Source: Rhodanobacter denitrificans (GTDB lineage Bacteria > Pseudomonadota > Gammaproteobacteria > Xanthomonadales > Rhodanobacteraceae). Taken from it: 64,000 bases of DNA. Shown here piece after piece: positions 18,918 to 27,479 of the stretch. The position numbers were made by a program, and so were the translations under genes. Within the stretch, counting starts at the first letter, position 1. Each line of letters starts with the position of its first letter. A model generated the notes under the pieces. It was not told the origin of the DNA and made no database searches. It worked only from the letters and a program-made list of their open reading frames with translations. The stretch is taken from positions 496,001 through 560,000 of the forward strand of contig NZ_QFWQ01000003.1 of NCBI RefSeq assembly GCF_003335105.1, written 5' to 3'.

Positions 18918-19537
18918 GGTTCCGACTCCTGCTGGATGGACATCAGTGCGGCAAGTTCCGCGTCGCCATCGCCGTCGCGCTTGCGCAGGCCGGCGATCAC
19001 GCCGGCGCGATTGCGCGCGGGATGGTTCTGGCTCAGCTTGAACTTGCCTTCGATGCGCTCGATCGCGACTTCGAGGCCGACGATCGCGCGCAGCGACTTC
19101 TCGATATGGTCGTCCGGCGCATCCGTGATCTTCCACGGTTGCGGCTGGCCGGCCTCATGGTGATCGGTCAAGGTTTCCAGCAGGCGACGCAGCCATGCCG
19201 CGTCATCGATCACCCGCAGGCGGCCATGCACGTGCACCACCGCGTAGTTCCAGGTCGGCACCTCGCGGCCGGTCTCGTGCTTGCTCGGGTACCAGTTCGG
19301 GCTGATGTAGCCGTCCGGCCCCCGGAACACCAGCAGCACTTCCGCGCCATCCAGCTGGGCCAGTTCGTTGCCGCGGGCGACATGGCCGTGCACCACTCCA
19401 CCGACCAGCTCGAACGGCAGGTGATTCGCCACCAGCCCGTTCGCTGTGCGGGTCACCACGGTGGCGAACGGATACGCACGGATCAGTCCGTGCAGGATTT
19501 CCAGGCGCGTTTCCGCAAAATGCTTCGGCGTATACAC
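18914..19537 (-). CDS. PaiB-like FMN-binding protein
   Basis: The 207-residue protein shows the PaiB/FMN-binding split-barrel features: LEILHGLIRAYPFATVVT, ANHLPFEL, FRGPDGYISPNWYPSKHE, VPTWNYAVVHVHGRL and the C-terminal EGKFKLSQN. It belongs to the family annotated as transcriptional regulators or flavin-dependent reductases; a true regulatory role is not demonstrated for most members. It lies 6 bases downstream of argF' and is coupled to osmC. Confidence 0.88.
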   Translation of the reverse strand: MYTPKHFAETRLEILHGLIRAYPFATVVTRTANGLVANHLPFELVGGVVHGHVARGNELAQLDGAEVLLVFRGPDGYISPNWYPSKHETGREVPTWNYAVVHVHGRLRVIDDAAWLRRLLETLTDHHEAGQPQPWKITDAPDDHIEKSLRAIVGLEVAIERIEGKFKLSQNHPARNRAGVIAGLRKRDGDGDAELAALMSIQQESEP

Positions 19538-19543
19538 GAGCGC

Positions 19544-20551
19544 TCAGCCCTGGCCGATCAGCGACGCCATCACCGCCTTCTGCACGTGCAGGCGGTTTTC
19601 GGCCTCGTCGATGGCGATGCAGTACGGCGCGTCCATCACCGCGTCGGTGGCCTTGACGTTGCGGCGCAGCGGCAGGCAGTGGCTGAACAGGCCGTGGTTG
19701 GTCAGCGCCATCTTCGCCTCGTCCACGATGAAATGCCTGCTGGCTTCGCGCACGGGCTTTTCCTGCTCCCACTTGCCGAAGAACGGCAGCGCGCCCCAGC
19801 TCTTGGCGTAGACCACGTCGGCTCCCGCGTAGGCCTCCTCGATATCGTGGCTGACCTTCAGCGAGCCGCCGTTTTCCTTAGCGTTCTGGTAGCCGAACTG
19901 CATGTAGCGTTCGTCCAGCACGTAGTCGGGAGTGGGGCACAGCAGGGTCACGTCCATGCCCATCTTCGTCGCGATCAGCAGCGCGGAGTTCGCCACCGCG
20001 GTGTTCAGCGGCTTCGGATGATAGGTCCAGGTCAGCACGTACTTCTTCTTCGTCAGGTCGCCCAGGTGTTCCTTCAGCGCCAGCGCATGGGCCAGCTCCT
20101 GGCAGGGATGGGTGATCGTCTCCATGTTGATCACCGGCACCGTGGCGTACTGCGCGAACGCCTTGATCACCTTGTCCTGGCGATCCACCGCCCAGTCCTG
20201 GAACTTGGGAAAGGCCCGCACCGCGATCAGGTCGACATAGCGGCTGAGCACGCGCGCCACTTCGGCGATGTGCTCCTCGGTGTCGCCGTCCATCACGCTG
20301 CCTGCCTCGAACTCGATCGGCCACGCGTCCTTGCCCGGCGACAGCACAATGGCGTGGCCGCCGAGATGGAACGCGCCCAGCTCGAAGCTGGTGCGGGTGC
20401 GCATCGAGGGATTGAAGAACATCAAGGCGACGGATTTGCCGGCCAGTTGCTGGCCGCGCGGCGAGCGCTTGAACGCGGCGGCCTGCTCCAGCAGGGCGTC
20501 GATCTCGCCGCGGCTGTAATCCTGGGTGGTCAAGAAATGCCGAATGCTCAT
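19544..20551 (-). CDS. argF': N-acetylornithine carbamoyltransferase (AOTCase)
   Basis: The 335-residue enzyme transfers carbamoyl from carbamoyl phosphate to N-acetylornithine, giving N-acetylcitrulline. It is close to the characterised Xanthomonas campestris AOTCase: FFNPSMRTRTSFELGAF binds carbamoyl phosphate, KDAWPIEFEAGSVMDGDTEEH carries the acetylornithine-selecting loop, HPCQELAHALAL follows, and SHCLPLRRNVKATDAVMD holds the lysine that is carboxylated in the Xanthomonas enzyme. Ordinary ornithine carbamoyltransferases lack the WPIEF loop. It is the first gene of the cluster and follows a candidate Arg attenuator. Confidence 0.95.
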   Translation of the reverse strand: MSIRHFLTTQDYSRGEIDALLEQAAAFKRSPRGQQLAGKSVALMFFNPSMRTRTSFELGAFHLGGHAIVLSPGKDAWPIEFEAGSVMDGDTEEHIAEVARVLSRYVDLIAVRAFPKFQDWAVDRQDKVIKAFAQYATVPVINMETITHPCQELAHALALKEHLGDLTKKKYVLTWTYHPKPLNTAVANSALLIATKMGMDVTLLCPTPDYVLDERYMQFGYQNAKENGGSLKVSHDIEEAYAGADVVYAKSWGALPFFGKWEQEKPVREASRHFIVDEAKMALTNHGLFSHCLPLRRNVKATDAVMDAPYCIAIDEAENRLHVQKAVMASLIGQG

Positions 20552-20665
20552 GAAGTCAGGCCCTGCTTCTCTTTCGTGAGTCCGGCATGGATGGCCGGGG
20601 TGGTTGATCGACCCGCCTCTGGTCGAATGACCGGGCTTGGCGGGCGGGTCCGTATAAATTGCGCC

Positions 20666-20766
20666 AACAAAAAACCCGGCGCGGAGGCCGGGTTTATCGT
20701 CGATGCACGTGAAACGCGTGCGACTGCCTACCCGGCCGAATACCCGCCCAGCGGTCGGCGCGCACG
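20666..20766 (-). promoter_or_regulatory. candidate arginine attenuator (antiterminator/terminator) before argF'
   Basis: On the minus strand a strong Rho-independent terminator (9-bp stem, 20687-20695 with 20672-20680, then TTTTTTG) lies 115 bases before argF'. Its 5' arm ACCCGGCC (20686-20693) is exactly complementary to GGCCGGGT (20730-20737), which overlaps the last codons and first stop base of a leader peptide. The Arg codons CGT-GCG-CGC-CGA sit at 20755-20766, about 18 bases earlier, and can themselves pair with CGCACGCG (20714-20721). Stalling on Arg codons would free GGCCGGGT to block the terminator. Translation to the stop would cover it. This is the geometry of classical amino-acid attenuators. 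Confidence 0.6.
20672..20695 (-). terminator. Rho-independent terminator inside the argF' leader
   Basis: Perfect 9-bp stem AAACCCGGC/GCCGGGTTT with a 6-base loop, followed on the minus strand by a T tract. It lies upstream of argF', not at the end of a gene, which is why it is read as an attenuator. Confidence 0.8.
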
Positions 20767-20832
20767 CGACGTCATGCCAGCGGCCGCGCGGGCGCTGGTG
20801 AGTACGGTAGCGGTATAGACGGCTGTGGACAT
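20728..20832 (-). CDS. putative leader peptide of the arginine cluster (34 codons)
   Basis: The peptide reads MSTAVYTATVLTSARAAAG then MTSRARRPLGGYSAG. Four of 34 residues are Arg and three lie within four codons, one of them the usually rare CGA. It ends at a TAG directly inside the antiterminator segment. An in-frame ATG 27 bases upstream (20859) is an alternative start; neither has a strong ribosome-binding site. A possible promoter (TTGCAA, 17 bases, CATCAT) lies at about 20855-20885. It is named a leader peptide from its position and its overlap with the attenuator, not from homology. Confidence 0.5.
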   Translation of the reverse strand: MSTAVYTATVLTSARAAAGMTSRARRPLGGYSAG

Positions 20833-20884
20833 TGCGGAATCCAGGTGACTGGTGCCCATGATGGCGGCAATTTCGCTGCCTTGC

Positions 20885-20914
20885 AACAAAAAAATCAACC
20901 CGCGCAATCGCGGG
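20885..20914 (-). terminator. Rho-independent terminator of the glycine-zipper gene
   Basis: CCCGCG-CAAT-CGCGGG stem followed on the minus strand by TTGATTTTTTTG, 5 bases after the stop codon of the minus-strand gene. It also insulates the arg leader from upstream transcription. Confidence 0.75.
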
Positions 20915-20918
20915 CGCA

Positions 20919-21446
20919 TCAGTCGGCTGGCTCGACCTGCACGCGCACGCGCAGGCGCTCGCCGGGGTCGTAGTTCAGGCGCGAGGTGTAGACCTCGCCG
21001 CGATAGCGGTATTCCACGTCGTAGCCGACGATCCGGCGCTGCTCGCTGACCGAGCTGACCTGGCGGCACTGGGTCTGGCTGGTCTCGTAGTCGCGACCCT
21101 GGCCGGACACCCGGTTGCCGACCGCACCACCGGCGACGGCACCGACGACGGTGGCAGCCTTGCGCCCATCGCCCTTGCCCACGGTGTTGCCCAGCACACC
21201 ACCGATCACGGCACCAAGCACCGTCCCGGCCGTGCTGTTGCCGCCCTCGTGGCGTACCACTGGCTGCTCGTAGCACTCCTGCCGCGGCACCTCGGTGCGG
21301 GTGACTGCCTGGACCGGATCGGCCCGCAGCACATCGGCCCAGCCGTAATGGGCATTGTCGTCGGCGTTGGCGTAACGCGCGTCCTGTGCATGGACGCCGG
21401 ACGCCATCAGGGCGAAGGCCAACGCGGGAAGCCACAGCTTGGTCAT
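20919..21446 (-). CDS. glycine-zipper 2TM (17-kDa antigen-like) envelope protein
   Basis: The 175-residue protein has a signal peptide (MTKLWLPALAFALMASGVHA). A central glycine zipper, TAGTVLGAVIGGVLGNTVG with VVGAVAGGAVGNRVSG, marks the Rickettsia 17-kDa surface antigen-like 2TM domain. A C-terminal beta-rich part follows (IVGYDVEYRYRGEVYTSRL). Such proteins sit in the periplasm or outer membrane and support envelope integrity. The ATG at 21446 is preceded by GGAGGT. Confidence 0.82.
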   Translation of the reverse strand: MTKLWLPALAFALMASGVHAQDARYANADDNAHYGWADVLRADPVQAVTRTEVPRQECYEQPVVRHEGGNSTAGTVLGAVIGGVLGNTVGKGDGRKAATVVGAVAGGAVGNRVSGQGRDYETSQTQCRQVSSVSEQRRIVGYDVEYRYRGEVYTSRLNYDPGERLRVRVQVEPAD

Positions 21447-21640
21447 TGCGACCTCCAATTTCGGAACAACGGCGCGCATCTGCGCGTGGACTGGCAGCAT
21501 TCCAGCAAATTCACGCTGAATACACGCTTAGAATCTGCCTCGGCGGGGCTTGCGCGACCCGGCTGCTTACACCTTGTTAAGATGCCGGGCTGGCCGCGCC
21601 CCGCCCTTGCCCGGCGCACCCCATGTTGCGGATCCCACCG

Positions 21641-23011
21641 ATGCCGATTTCGCTCTACAACAGCCTCACCCGCCGCACCGAACCGTTCGCCCCGCTCGAC
21701 CCGGCGCGCGTGACGATCTACCTGTGCGGCCCCACCGTCTACAACTACGTGCATATCGGCAATGCGCGCGGGCCGGTGGTGTTCGACGTGCTGGTGCGAC
21801 TGCTGCGGCGGCACTACCCGCAGGTGGCGTACGCGCGCAACATCACCGACGTCGACGACAAGATCAATGCCGCCGCGCAGCAGCAGGGCGTGCCGATCGG
21901 CACGATCACCGAACGTTTCGCGCAGGCGTACCGCGAGGACATGGCCGGGCTCGGCGTGGCGCCGCCGGACATCGAGCCGCATGCCACCACCCACATCGGC
22001 CCGATCATCGCGATGATCGAGAGCCTGCTCGGCAGCGCTCACGCCTACGCCGCCGAAGGCCACGTGCTGTTCGACGTCGGCTCGTTCCCGGCCTATGGCG
22101 AGTTGTCAGGCCGCGACACCGACGAGCTGATCGCCGGCTCGCGCGTCGACGTGGCGCCATACAAGCGCAGCCCCGGTGACTTCGTGCTGTGGAAACCGTC
22201 CACGCCGGAGCTGCCCGGCTGGGACAGCCCGTGGGGTCGCGGTCGACCCGGCTGGCACATCGAGTGCTCGGCGATGAGCGCGGCGCACCTGGGCGAGACC
22301 ATCGACATCCATGCGGGCGGCATCGACCTGCTGTTCCCGCACCACGAGAACGAGATCGCCCAGTCCACCTGCGCGCACGGCGGCAAGACCTTCGCGCGCT
22401 GGTGGATGCACAACGGCATGCTCACCTTCGACGGCCGCAAGATGTCCAAGTCGCTGGGCAACGTGCTGCTGCTGCACGAGCTGCTGAAGCAGCATCCGCC
22501 CGAGGCGCTGCGCCTGCGCCTGCTGAGCGGCCACTACCGGCAGCCGCTGGACTGGTCCGAGGCGGCCATCGCGCAGGCGACCAGCACGCTGGACGGCTGG
22601 TACCGCGTGCTGCGCGACCTGGCCACGGTCGAGCTGCCGGCTGGCGAATTGCCGGTGCCGGAGCGCATCGAGGCGGCGCTGTGCGACGACCTCAACACGC
22701 CGCAGGCGCTGGCCGAGCTGTCCGTGCTGGCCGATGCGGCGCGCCAGTCCGGCGGCGCCGAGGCGAAAGCCGCCCTGCTCGGCGGGGGCGCCCTGCTCGG
22801 CCTGCTGCAGCAGGATCCGCAGGCGTGGTTCCGGCGCGGCGAAAACACGGCGGATGCGGCACGCATCGAGGACCTGCTGCAGCAGCGGCAGGCCGCCCGC
22901 GCCGCCCGCGACTTCGCGCGCGCCGATGCGATCCGCGACGAACTGGCCGCCATGCACGTCGTCATCGAGGACAGCGCCCAGGGCACGCGCTGGAGCATCG
23001 CCAAGGCCTGA
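21641..23011 (+). CDS. cysS: cysteinyl-tRNA synthetase
   Basis: The 456-residue class I synthetase has the zinc and HIGH region [18 protein letters not shown], the Cys-site [23 protein letters not shown] and the KMSKS loop [13 protein letters not shown]. The start at 21641 matches the usual [11 protein letters not shown] beginning; an upstream ATG at 21623 is possible. Confidence 0.97.
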   Translation: MPISLYNSLTRRTEPFAPLDPARVTIYLCGPTVYNYVHIGNARGPVVFDVLVRLLRRHYPQVAYARNITDVDDKINAAAQQQGVPIGTITERFAQAYREDMAGLGVAPPDIEPHATTHIGPIIAMIESLLGSAHAYAAEGHVLFDVGSFPAYGELSGRDTDELIAGSRVDVAPYKRSPGDFVLWKPSTPELPGWDSPWGRGRPGWHIECSAMSAAHLGETIDIHAGGIDLLFPHHENEIAQSTCAHGGKTFARWWMHNGMLTFDGRKMSKSLGNVLLLHELLKQHPPEALRLRLLSGHYRQPLDWSEAAIAQATSTLDGWYRVLRDLATVELPAGELPVPERIEAALCDDLNTPQALAELSVLADAARQSGGAEAKAALLGGGALLGLLQQDPQAWFRRGENTADAARIEDLLQQRQAARAARDFARADAIRDELAAMHVVIEDSAQGTRWSIAKA

Positions 23012-23084
23012 CCCCCTGCAACGCACCCTGTACGGGCGATGGCGGCATTACGCTTGTCGCCGGCAGCCGCGCGATAATGTGCGC

Positions 23085-23522
23085 ATGAACGCCATCGCCA
23101 CCACCAGCGCCGAACAGGCGCAGCAAGAGATTGCCGAGGAATTCGCCTTCCTCGGCGACTGGACCGAGCGCTACCAATACCTGATCGATCTCGGCCGGCA
23201 GCTGCCGCCATTCCCGGAAGAGCACAAGACCGAGGGTTGGCGCGTACACGGTTGCCAGTCGATGGTCTGGCTGGTGCCGAGCGGCGATGCCGCACGCATG
23301 CACTTCGAGGCGGCCAGCGACTCGGCGATCGTGTCCGGCCTGATCGCCTTGGTGCTGCGCGTGTACTCCGACCGCCCGGCAACGGAAATCCTCGCCACCG
23401 AACCCGGTTTCATCGCGACCATCGGCCTGGCCAAGCATCTCTCGCCGACCCGCTCGAACGGCCTGGCGGCGATGCTGGCGAAGCTCAAGGGTTATGCTGC
23501 CGCGGCGACGGACAAGAGCTGA
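23085..23522 (+). CDS. sufE: SufE family cysteine-desulfuration protein
   Basis: The 145-residue protein accepts sulfane sulfur from a SufS-type desulfurase onto its cysteine (HGCQSMVWL) for Fe-S cluster assembly. EEFAFLGDWTERYQYLIDLGRQLPP and GLAKHLSPTRSNGL are family blocks. It starts 73 bases after cysS and may share its transcript, linking cysteine use with Fe-S assembly. The start ATG follows ATAATGTGCGC without a strong Shine-Dalgarno sequence. Confidence 0.93.
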   Translation: MNAIATTSAEQAQQEIAEEFAFLGDWTERYQYLIDLGRQLPPFPEEHKTEGWRVHGCQSMVWLVPSGDAARMHFEAASDSAIVSGLIALVLRVYSDRPATEILATEPGFIATIGLAKHLSPTRSNGLAAMLAKLKGYAAAATDKS

Positions 23523-23668
23523 GGCCAGGAGCCAGCCGCCCCGGCCAACCTCCCGATCCCCCTCGTATTCCTTGCCCAGAAAGTCCTACGCCCCTCGGCC
23601 CTCCAGCAATCCTGGGGCCTGGAATCCACACCCTGCCCAGGAAAACCGCACGGGCTTTCGATGGGGTG

Positions 23669-23704
23669 TTGACGCTTATCATGGAAATGAGAATAATTCG
23701 CAAT
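23669..23704 (+). promoter_or_regulatory. Fur-type operator overlapping a sigma70 promoter
   Basis: TTGACG (23669-23674) and AATAAT (23692-23697) are spaced 17 bases apart. The -10 is embedded in AATGAGAATAATTCGC, which matches a Fur box (AATGATAATCATTATC) at most positions. It lies about 170 bases before the siderophore receptor start, so iron repression of the receptor is expected. Confidence 0.7.
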
Positions 23705-23868
23705 ATCTTGCCGGCTGCTTCCGCCCGGTAACGATGCAAGCGATCCACCCGTTCGCCGAGGCCTGAGCCAGCCAGCGCCACGCCGGCCCGGCGCCAACTC
23801 CCATTGTGTGCTCATCGCATCCCCGCGAGGGATGCGTGCGGCCCGCATTCCAGCCTCCAGGGTTCCCC

Positions 23869-25968
23869 ATGCGTTTGCTGCCTCTTTCCATTGCCTTGCT
23901 GACTGCCCTGGGTGCGCCCCGGGCTTTCGCCGACGAAGCGTCCACTGACCAAGCCAAACTGCTGCCTAGCGTCAACGTGCAGGCCACGCGTCCCGATGAC
24001 TACCGCACGCCGGACGCCATCAGCGCCACCAAGATCGATGCCGCCCTGCGCGACGTGCCGCAGACCGTGAACGTGGTGCCGGCCAGCGTGCTGCGGGACC
24101 AGCATGCGACGTCGATCCAGGACGCCCTGAAGAACGTGCCAGGCGTCGGCTTCTCGACCGGCGACGGCCAGCGCGACCAGGTCTCCATCCGCGGTTTCAC
24201 CGCCATCGCGGATCAATTCGTCGACGGCATCCGCGACGACGCACTGTATTTCCGCGACCTGTCGAACATCGAGCGCATCGAGGTGCTGAAGGGGCCGGCT
24301 TCGGTGCTGTATGGACGAGGTTCGTCCGGCGGCCTGATCAATCGCGTCACCCGGCAACCCGGCATCGACGGCGGCCAGGTCACCCTCAGCTATGGCAGCT
24401 GGGCCGATCAGCGCGGCGAACTGGACGTCGGCCGGCGCTTCGGCGATGCCGGCAGCGCCTGGCGTCTCACCGGCGCCATGGAGGATGCCAACGGCTATCG
24501 CGACGCGCAGTTCCTCAGGCGCCGCACCGTGGCGCCGTCGGTGCTGCTGCATCCCGGGACCGACACCACGCTGCTGCTGCAGGCCGATTATCTGGAGGAT
24601 CGCCGCGTCACCGATTTCGGCATTCCGGCCTATCGCGGCCGTCCGGTCGATGTGCCGGTGGGAACCTACTACGGCGCCGCCAATGCGCGCGACGTCGATA
24701 CCAGCAAGTCGACGGTGACCTCGACCACCGCGACGCTGACGCATGCCTTCAGCGACGGCCTGACCTTGCGCAATGCCTCGCGCTGGTACGACTACACGCT
24801 CGACCGCAACAACACCCTGCCGGGCAGCGTCAACGAGAAGGCGCGGACCGTTTCGCTCAATCGTTCCAACGTGTATCGGCGCGAACACGGCTGGTTCAAC
24901 CAGACCGAGCTCAATCAGCGCCTGGGCGGCGATACGGTCAGCCATGACCTGCTCTACGGCCTGGAGCTTGGACGGCAGGACAAGTCCCTGCTCAATCGCA
25001 GCGCCAGCGGCGTGGCCGTCGTCGACCTGTTCCATCCCGTGTTGCCGGTACTGCCATTGCGGGTGGCCCGCGCCCCTGCCGCCGACAACCTCGGCACCTT
25101 CGACACGGCAGCTGCCTATCTGCAGGACATGGTGAGCCTGGGTTCGCAGTGGAAGGCCCTGCTTGGTTTGCGCTACGACCGCTTCAGACAGCAAACGGAA
25201 AACCGCCTGCCGGGCCAGCCGGACCTTGCCCGCACCGACAAGGCGGTGAGTCCTCGCGCGGGCGTGGTATGGCAGCCGTCCGCCACGCAGGCCTACTACG
25301 TTTCCTGGAGTCGTTCGTTCCAGCCATCGGGTGAGGCATTTGCGCTGGCGGCGAACAATGCGGACATCGCTCCCGAGCGTACGCACAACACCGAAGTCGG
25401 GGCCAAATACGACCTGCTGGAGGGGCGCGCCACGTTCAACGCCGCGGCATTCGAACTGGAGCGTACGGGTATCAAGGCCACCGACCCCGTCACCCAGAAG
25501 GTGCTGCCGATCGGCGCACAACGGACACGCGGCATCGAGCTCAGCGCCGCGGCGGACCTGGCGGACGGCTGGCGCCTGATTGCCGGCTATGCCTGGCTGG
25601 ATGCGCGCATCATCCATTCCATCGCCATGGATGCCGGTCGTCCGATCCAGGGCAAGCGTGCCACCCTCACGCCGCGGAACAGCGGCAACCTCTGGGTCAC
25701 CCGCGCGTTCGCGGAGCGCTGGCAACTGGGCGGAGGCCTGAACCTGGTCGGTGCGCGGCAGGCCAATCCGGGCAACACGGTGACCCTGCCGGGTTACGTG
25801 ACCGCCGATCTCATGGCGCAATACCGCACCGGACCGATCGCACTGCAACTCAACCTGACCAACGTGTTCGACACGCGGTACATCGTGTCGGGTCACGGCA
25901 GCAGCCCGAACCTCAATATGCCGGGCGCCCCGCGTGCCGCGAACCTGACATTGCGCTATCAGTTCTAG
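23869..25968 (+). CDS. TonB-dependent siderophore receptor (catecholate type)
   Basis: This 699-residue outer-membrane receptor has a signal peptide (MRLLPLSIALLTALGAPRAFA) and a plug domain (about 45-165; DVPQTVNVVPASVLRDQ, SIRGFTAIADQFVDGIRDDALYFRDL, GPASVLYGRGSSGGLINRVT). A 22-strand barrel follows, ending in the C-terminal aromatic signature (PRAANLTLRYQF). Plug and barrel resemble Fiu/FhuE-like ferric siderophore receptors. The Fur-type promoter upstream supports iron uptake. No siderophore biosynthesis gene is nearby, so it probably imports xenosiderophores. Confidence 0.92.
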   Translation: MRLLPLSIALLTALGAPRAFADEASTDQAKLLPSVNVQATRPDDYRTPDAISATKIDAALRDVPQTVNVVPASVLRDQHATSIQDALKNVPGVGFSTGDGQRDQVSIRGFTAIADQFVDGIRDDALYFRDLSNIERIEVLKGPASVLYGRGSSGGLINRVTRQPGIDGGQVTLSYGSWADQRGELDVGRRFGDAGSAWRLTGAMEDANGYRDAQFLRRRTVAPSVLLHPGTDTTLLLQADYLEDRRVTDFGIPAYRGRPVDVPVGTYYGAANARDVDTSKSTVTSTTATLTHAFSDGLTLRNASRWYDYTLDRNNTLPGSVNEKARTVSLNRSNVYRREHGWFNQTELNQRLGGDTVSHDLLYGLELGRQDKSLLNRSASGVAVVDLFHPVLPVLPLRVARAPAADNLGTFDTAAAYLQDMVSLGSQWKALLGLRYDRFRQQTENRLPGQPDLARTDKAVSPRAGVVWQPSATQAYYVSWSRSFQPSGEAFALAANNADIAPERTHNTEVGAKYDLLEGRATFNAAAFELERTGIKATDPVTQKVLPIGAQRTRGIELSAAADLADGWRLIAGYAWLDARIIHSIAMDAGRPIQGKRATLTPRNSGNLWVTRAFAERWQLGGGLNLVGARQANPGNTVTLPGYVTADLMAQYRTGPIALQLNLTNVFDTRYIVSGHGSSPNLNMPGAPRAANLTLRYQF

Positions 25969-26294
25969 CGTTGTCCGCTTCGAACAGGGTCGGCCACCTT
26001 GCACAGGGAGCGGCGCGCACCTCCACGGATCGCGTCCCGGGGCATCATGCAGGCGCTTGCTCCGTGGCGCCTGTCGGCTCGGGGCATGCCGGGATTGAAG
26101 CGATCTGTCTGTGATTGTCCCCAGCAATCCAGCTGCACGCCGTCCGCAACAGGCGAAAATCGAACCCGCGACTTCTCGTGACGGCACGCAGCAAAACAAA
26201 ACCCCCGAGAATCGGCTCGGGGGTTTTGGCGATCCATGGGATCGGCATGGGCGGATCGAACGACCCCCCCGGCTTCAGGCGGGGTTGGCGGCAA
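25969..26294. other. intergenic region between the TonB receptor and dksA, with a possible tRNA relic
   Basis: No gene is supported here. The only structure is the dksA terminator at 26198-26227. A short piece around 26150-26175 reads, on the minus strand, GTCGCGGGTTCGATTTTCGC, like a tRNA variable loop and T arm, but no acceptor, D or anticodon arm can be built around it. Confidence 0.5.
26198..26227 (-). terminator. Rho-independent terminator of dksA
   Basis: 12-bp stem AAAACCCCCGAG/CTCGGGGGTTTT followed on the minus strand by TTTTGTTTTG. It lies 68 bases after the dksA stop. Confidence 0.8.
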
Positions 26295-27479
26295 TCAGTC
26301 GCCCATTTGCTTCTGCAGGTGCTCGCGACGCTCCTGCGCGTCCAGCGACAGCGTGGCGATCGGGCGTGCATCGAGGCGGTCGATGCCGATTTCCTCATCG
26401 GTCTCCTCGCAGAATCCGTAGCTGCCTTCCTCGATCCGGCGCAGTGCCTTGTCGATCTTGGAGATCAGCTTGCGGTAGCGATCGCGGGTGCGCAGCTCCA
26501 GCGAGTTCTCGGTCTCGCGGGTGGCACGCTCGGCCTCGTCGCCGACGTCGCGCACTTCCTCGCGCAGGTTGTCCATGGTCTGGCGCGACTCTTCCACCAG
26601 CTGATCGCGCCAGTCGCGCAGCTTGTTGCGGAAGTAGGCCAGGTGCATCGGGTTCATGTACTCCTCGGCGGACGAGGGGTGGTAACCCTTGGGCAGGTTG
26701 ATGATGCTGGTGGACGGCAGCGCATACCGGCCATCTTCGCGGGTAATGCCGTTGTCGAGTTTCTTTGCAGCGGATTTATTCATTGAGGACGACGAATTTT
26801 TCGGGCTTTTGTGGGAAGAGGCATGGCCCGCGGCAGCCGAGGCCGCACGCGGTGTCACCATGGCGGTTGCACTCGCCACCTTGCCCTTGAACAGGGTGCT
26901 GGCGGGTGCCGGGGATACGTTCTTGACGGCTGCCACCGGCGCCGGCTTGGCCGCCGCCTCGACCGGCTTGATCGCCGGCTTGGCAGGGGCAACCGTTTTC
27001 CTTGCAACCGGTTTGGCTGCCGGCTTCGCTACCGTTTTTTTGGCTGCGCTGCCCTTGGGTTTGATGTTCTTGGCAACGGCCTTGTTGACTACCACCTTCT
27101 TGGCGACGACCTTCTTCGGTGCGGGCTTCTTCGCAGCGACCTTCTTGACCGCCACTTTCTTCACCGGGGCCTTTTTCACGACTGGCTTCTTCACCGCCGG
27201 CTTCTTCACGACCGGCTTCTTCGCCGGAGTGGCCTTCTTCGCCGGCGACCTGGCGACGGTCTTGCCCGCCACCGGCTTCCTGGCCGCCACCTTCTTCGCC
27301 ACCGCCTTGCCAGCTGGTTTCGCTGCGCTGCGGCTGACCTTGGCAGAAGCCTTGCTGGCACTCACCGCCCGCCCCTTGGCCGCCGCTTTCGGCATACCGG
27401 CCCCGGCATTACGCGCCTTGGTCGAAGCCTTGCCCTTCTGCGCCTTGGCAGCGGTCGAACTACGCGTCGTTTTCGCCAT
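26295..27479 (-). CDS. dksA: DksA-type RNA polymerase-binding factor with a histone H1-like N-terminal tail
   Basis: The 394-residue protein has two unlike parts. Residues 1 to about 235 are Ala/Lys/Val/Pro-rich with repeated KKP/KKV/KKA units, like histone H1, AlgP or Hc1 tails. Residues about 245-394 are DksA: NPMHLAYFRNKLRDWRDQL, the coiled coil with DVGDEAERA at its tip, and GSYGFCEETDEEIGIDRLDARPIATLSLDAQERREHLQ. Three of the four zinc-finger cysteines are replaced (only the Cys of YGFC remains), so this is a zinc-free type like Pseudomonas DksA2. It should modulate transcription with ppGpp, and the basic tail could bind DNA or RNA. Confidence 0.88.
   Translation of the reverse strand: MAKTTRSSTAAKAQKGKASTKARNAGAGMPKAAAKGRAVSASKASAKVSRSAAKPAGKAVAKKVAARKPVAGKTVARSPAKKATPAKKPVVKKPAVKKPVVKKAPVKKVAVKKVAAKKPAPKKVVAKKVVVNKAVAKNIKPKGSAAKKTVAKPAAKPVARKTVAPAKPAIKPVEAAAKPAPVAAVKNVSPAPASTLFKGKVASATAMVTPRAASAAAGHASSHKSPKNSSSSMNKSAAKKLDNGITREDGRYALPSTSIINLPKGYHPSSAEEYMNPMHLAYFRNKLRDWRDQLVEESRQTMDNLREEVRDVGDEAERATRETENSLELRTRDRYRKLISKIDKALRRIEEGSYGFCEETDEEIGIDRLDARPIATLSLDAQERREHLQKQMGD

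Noticed and set aside
26111-26181. Possible tRNA gene on the minus strand (GCGGGTTCGATTTTCGC looks like a T arm)
   Set aside because: No D arm, anticodon arm or matching acceptor strands can be built around it; at best a relic.
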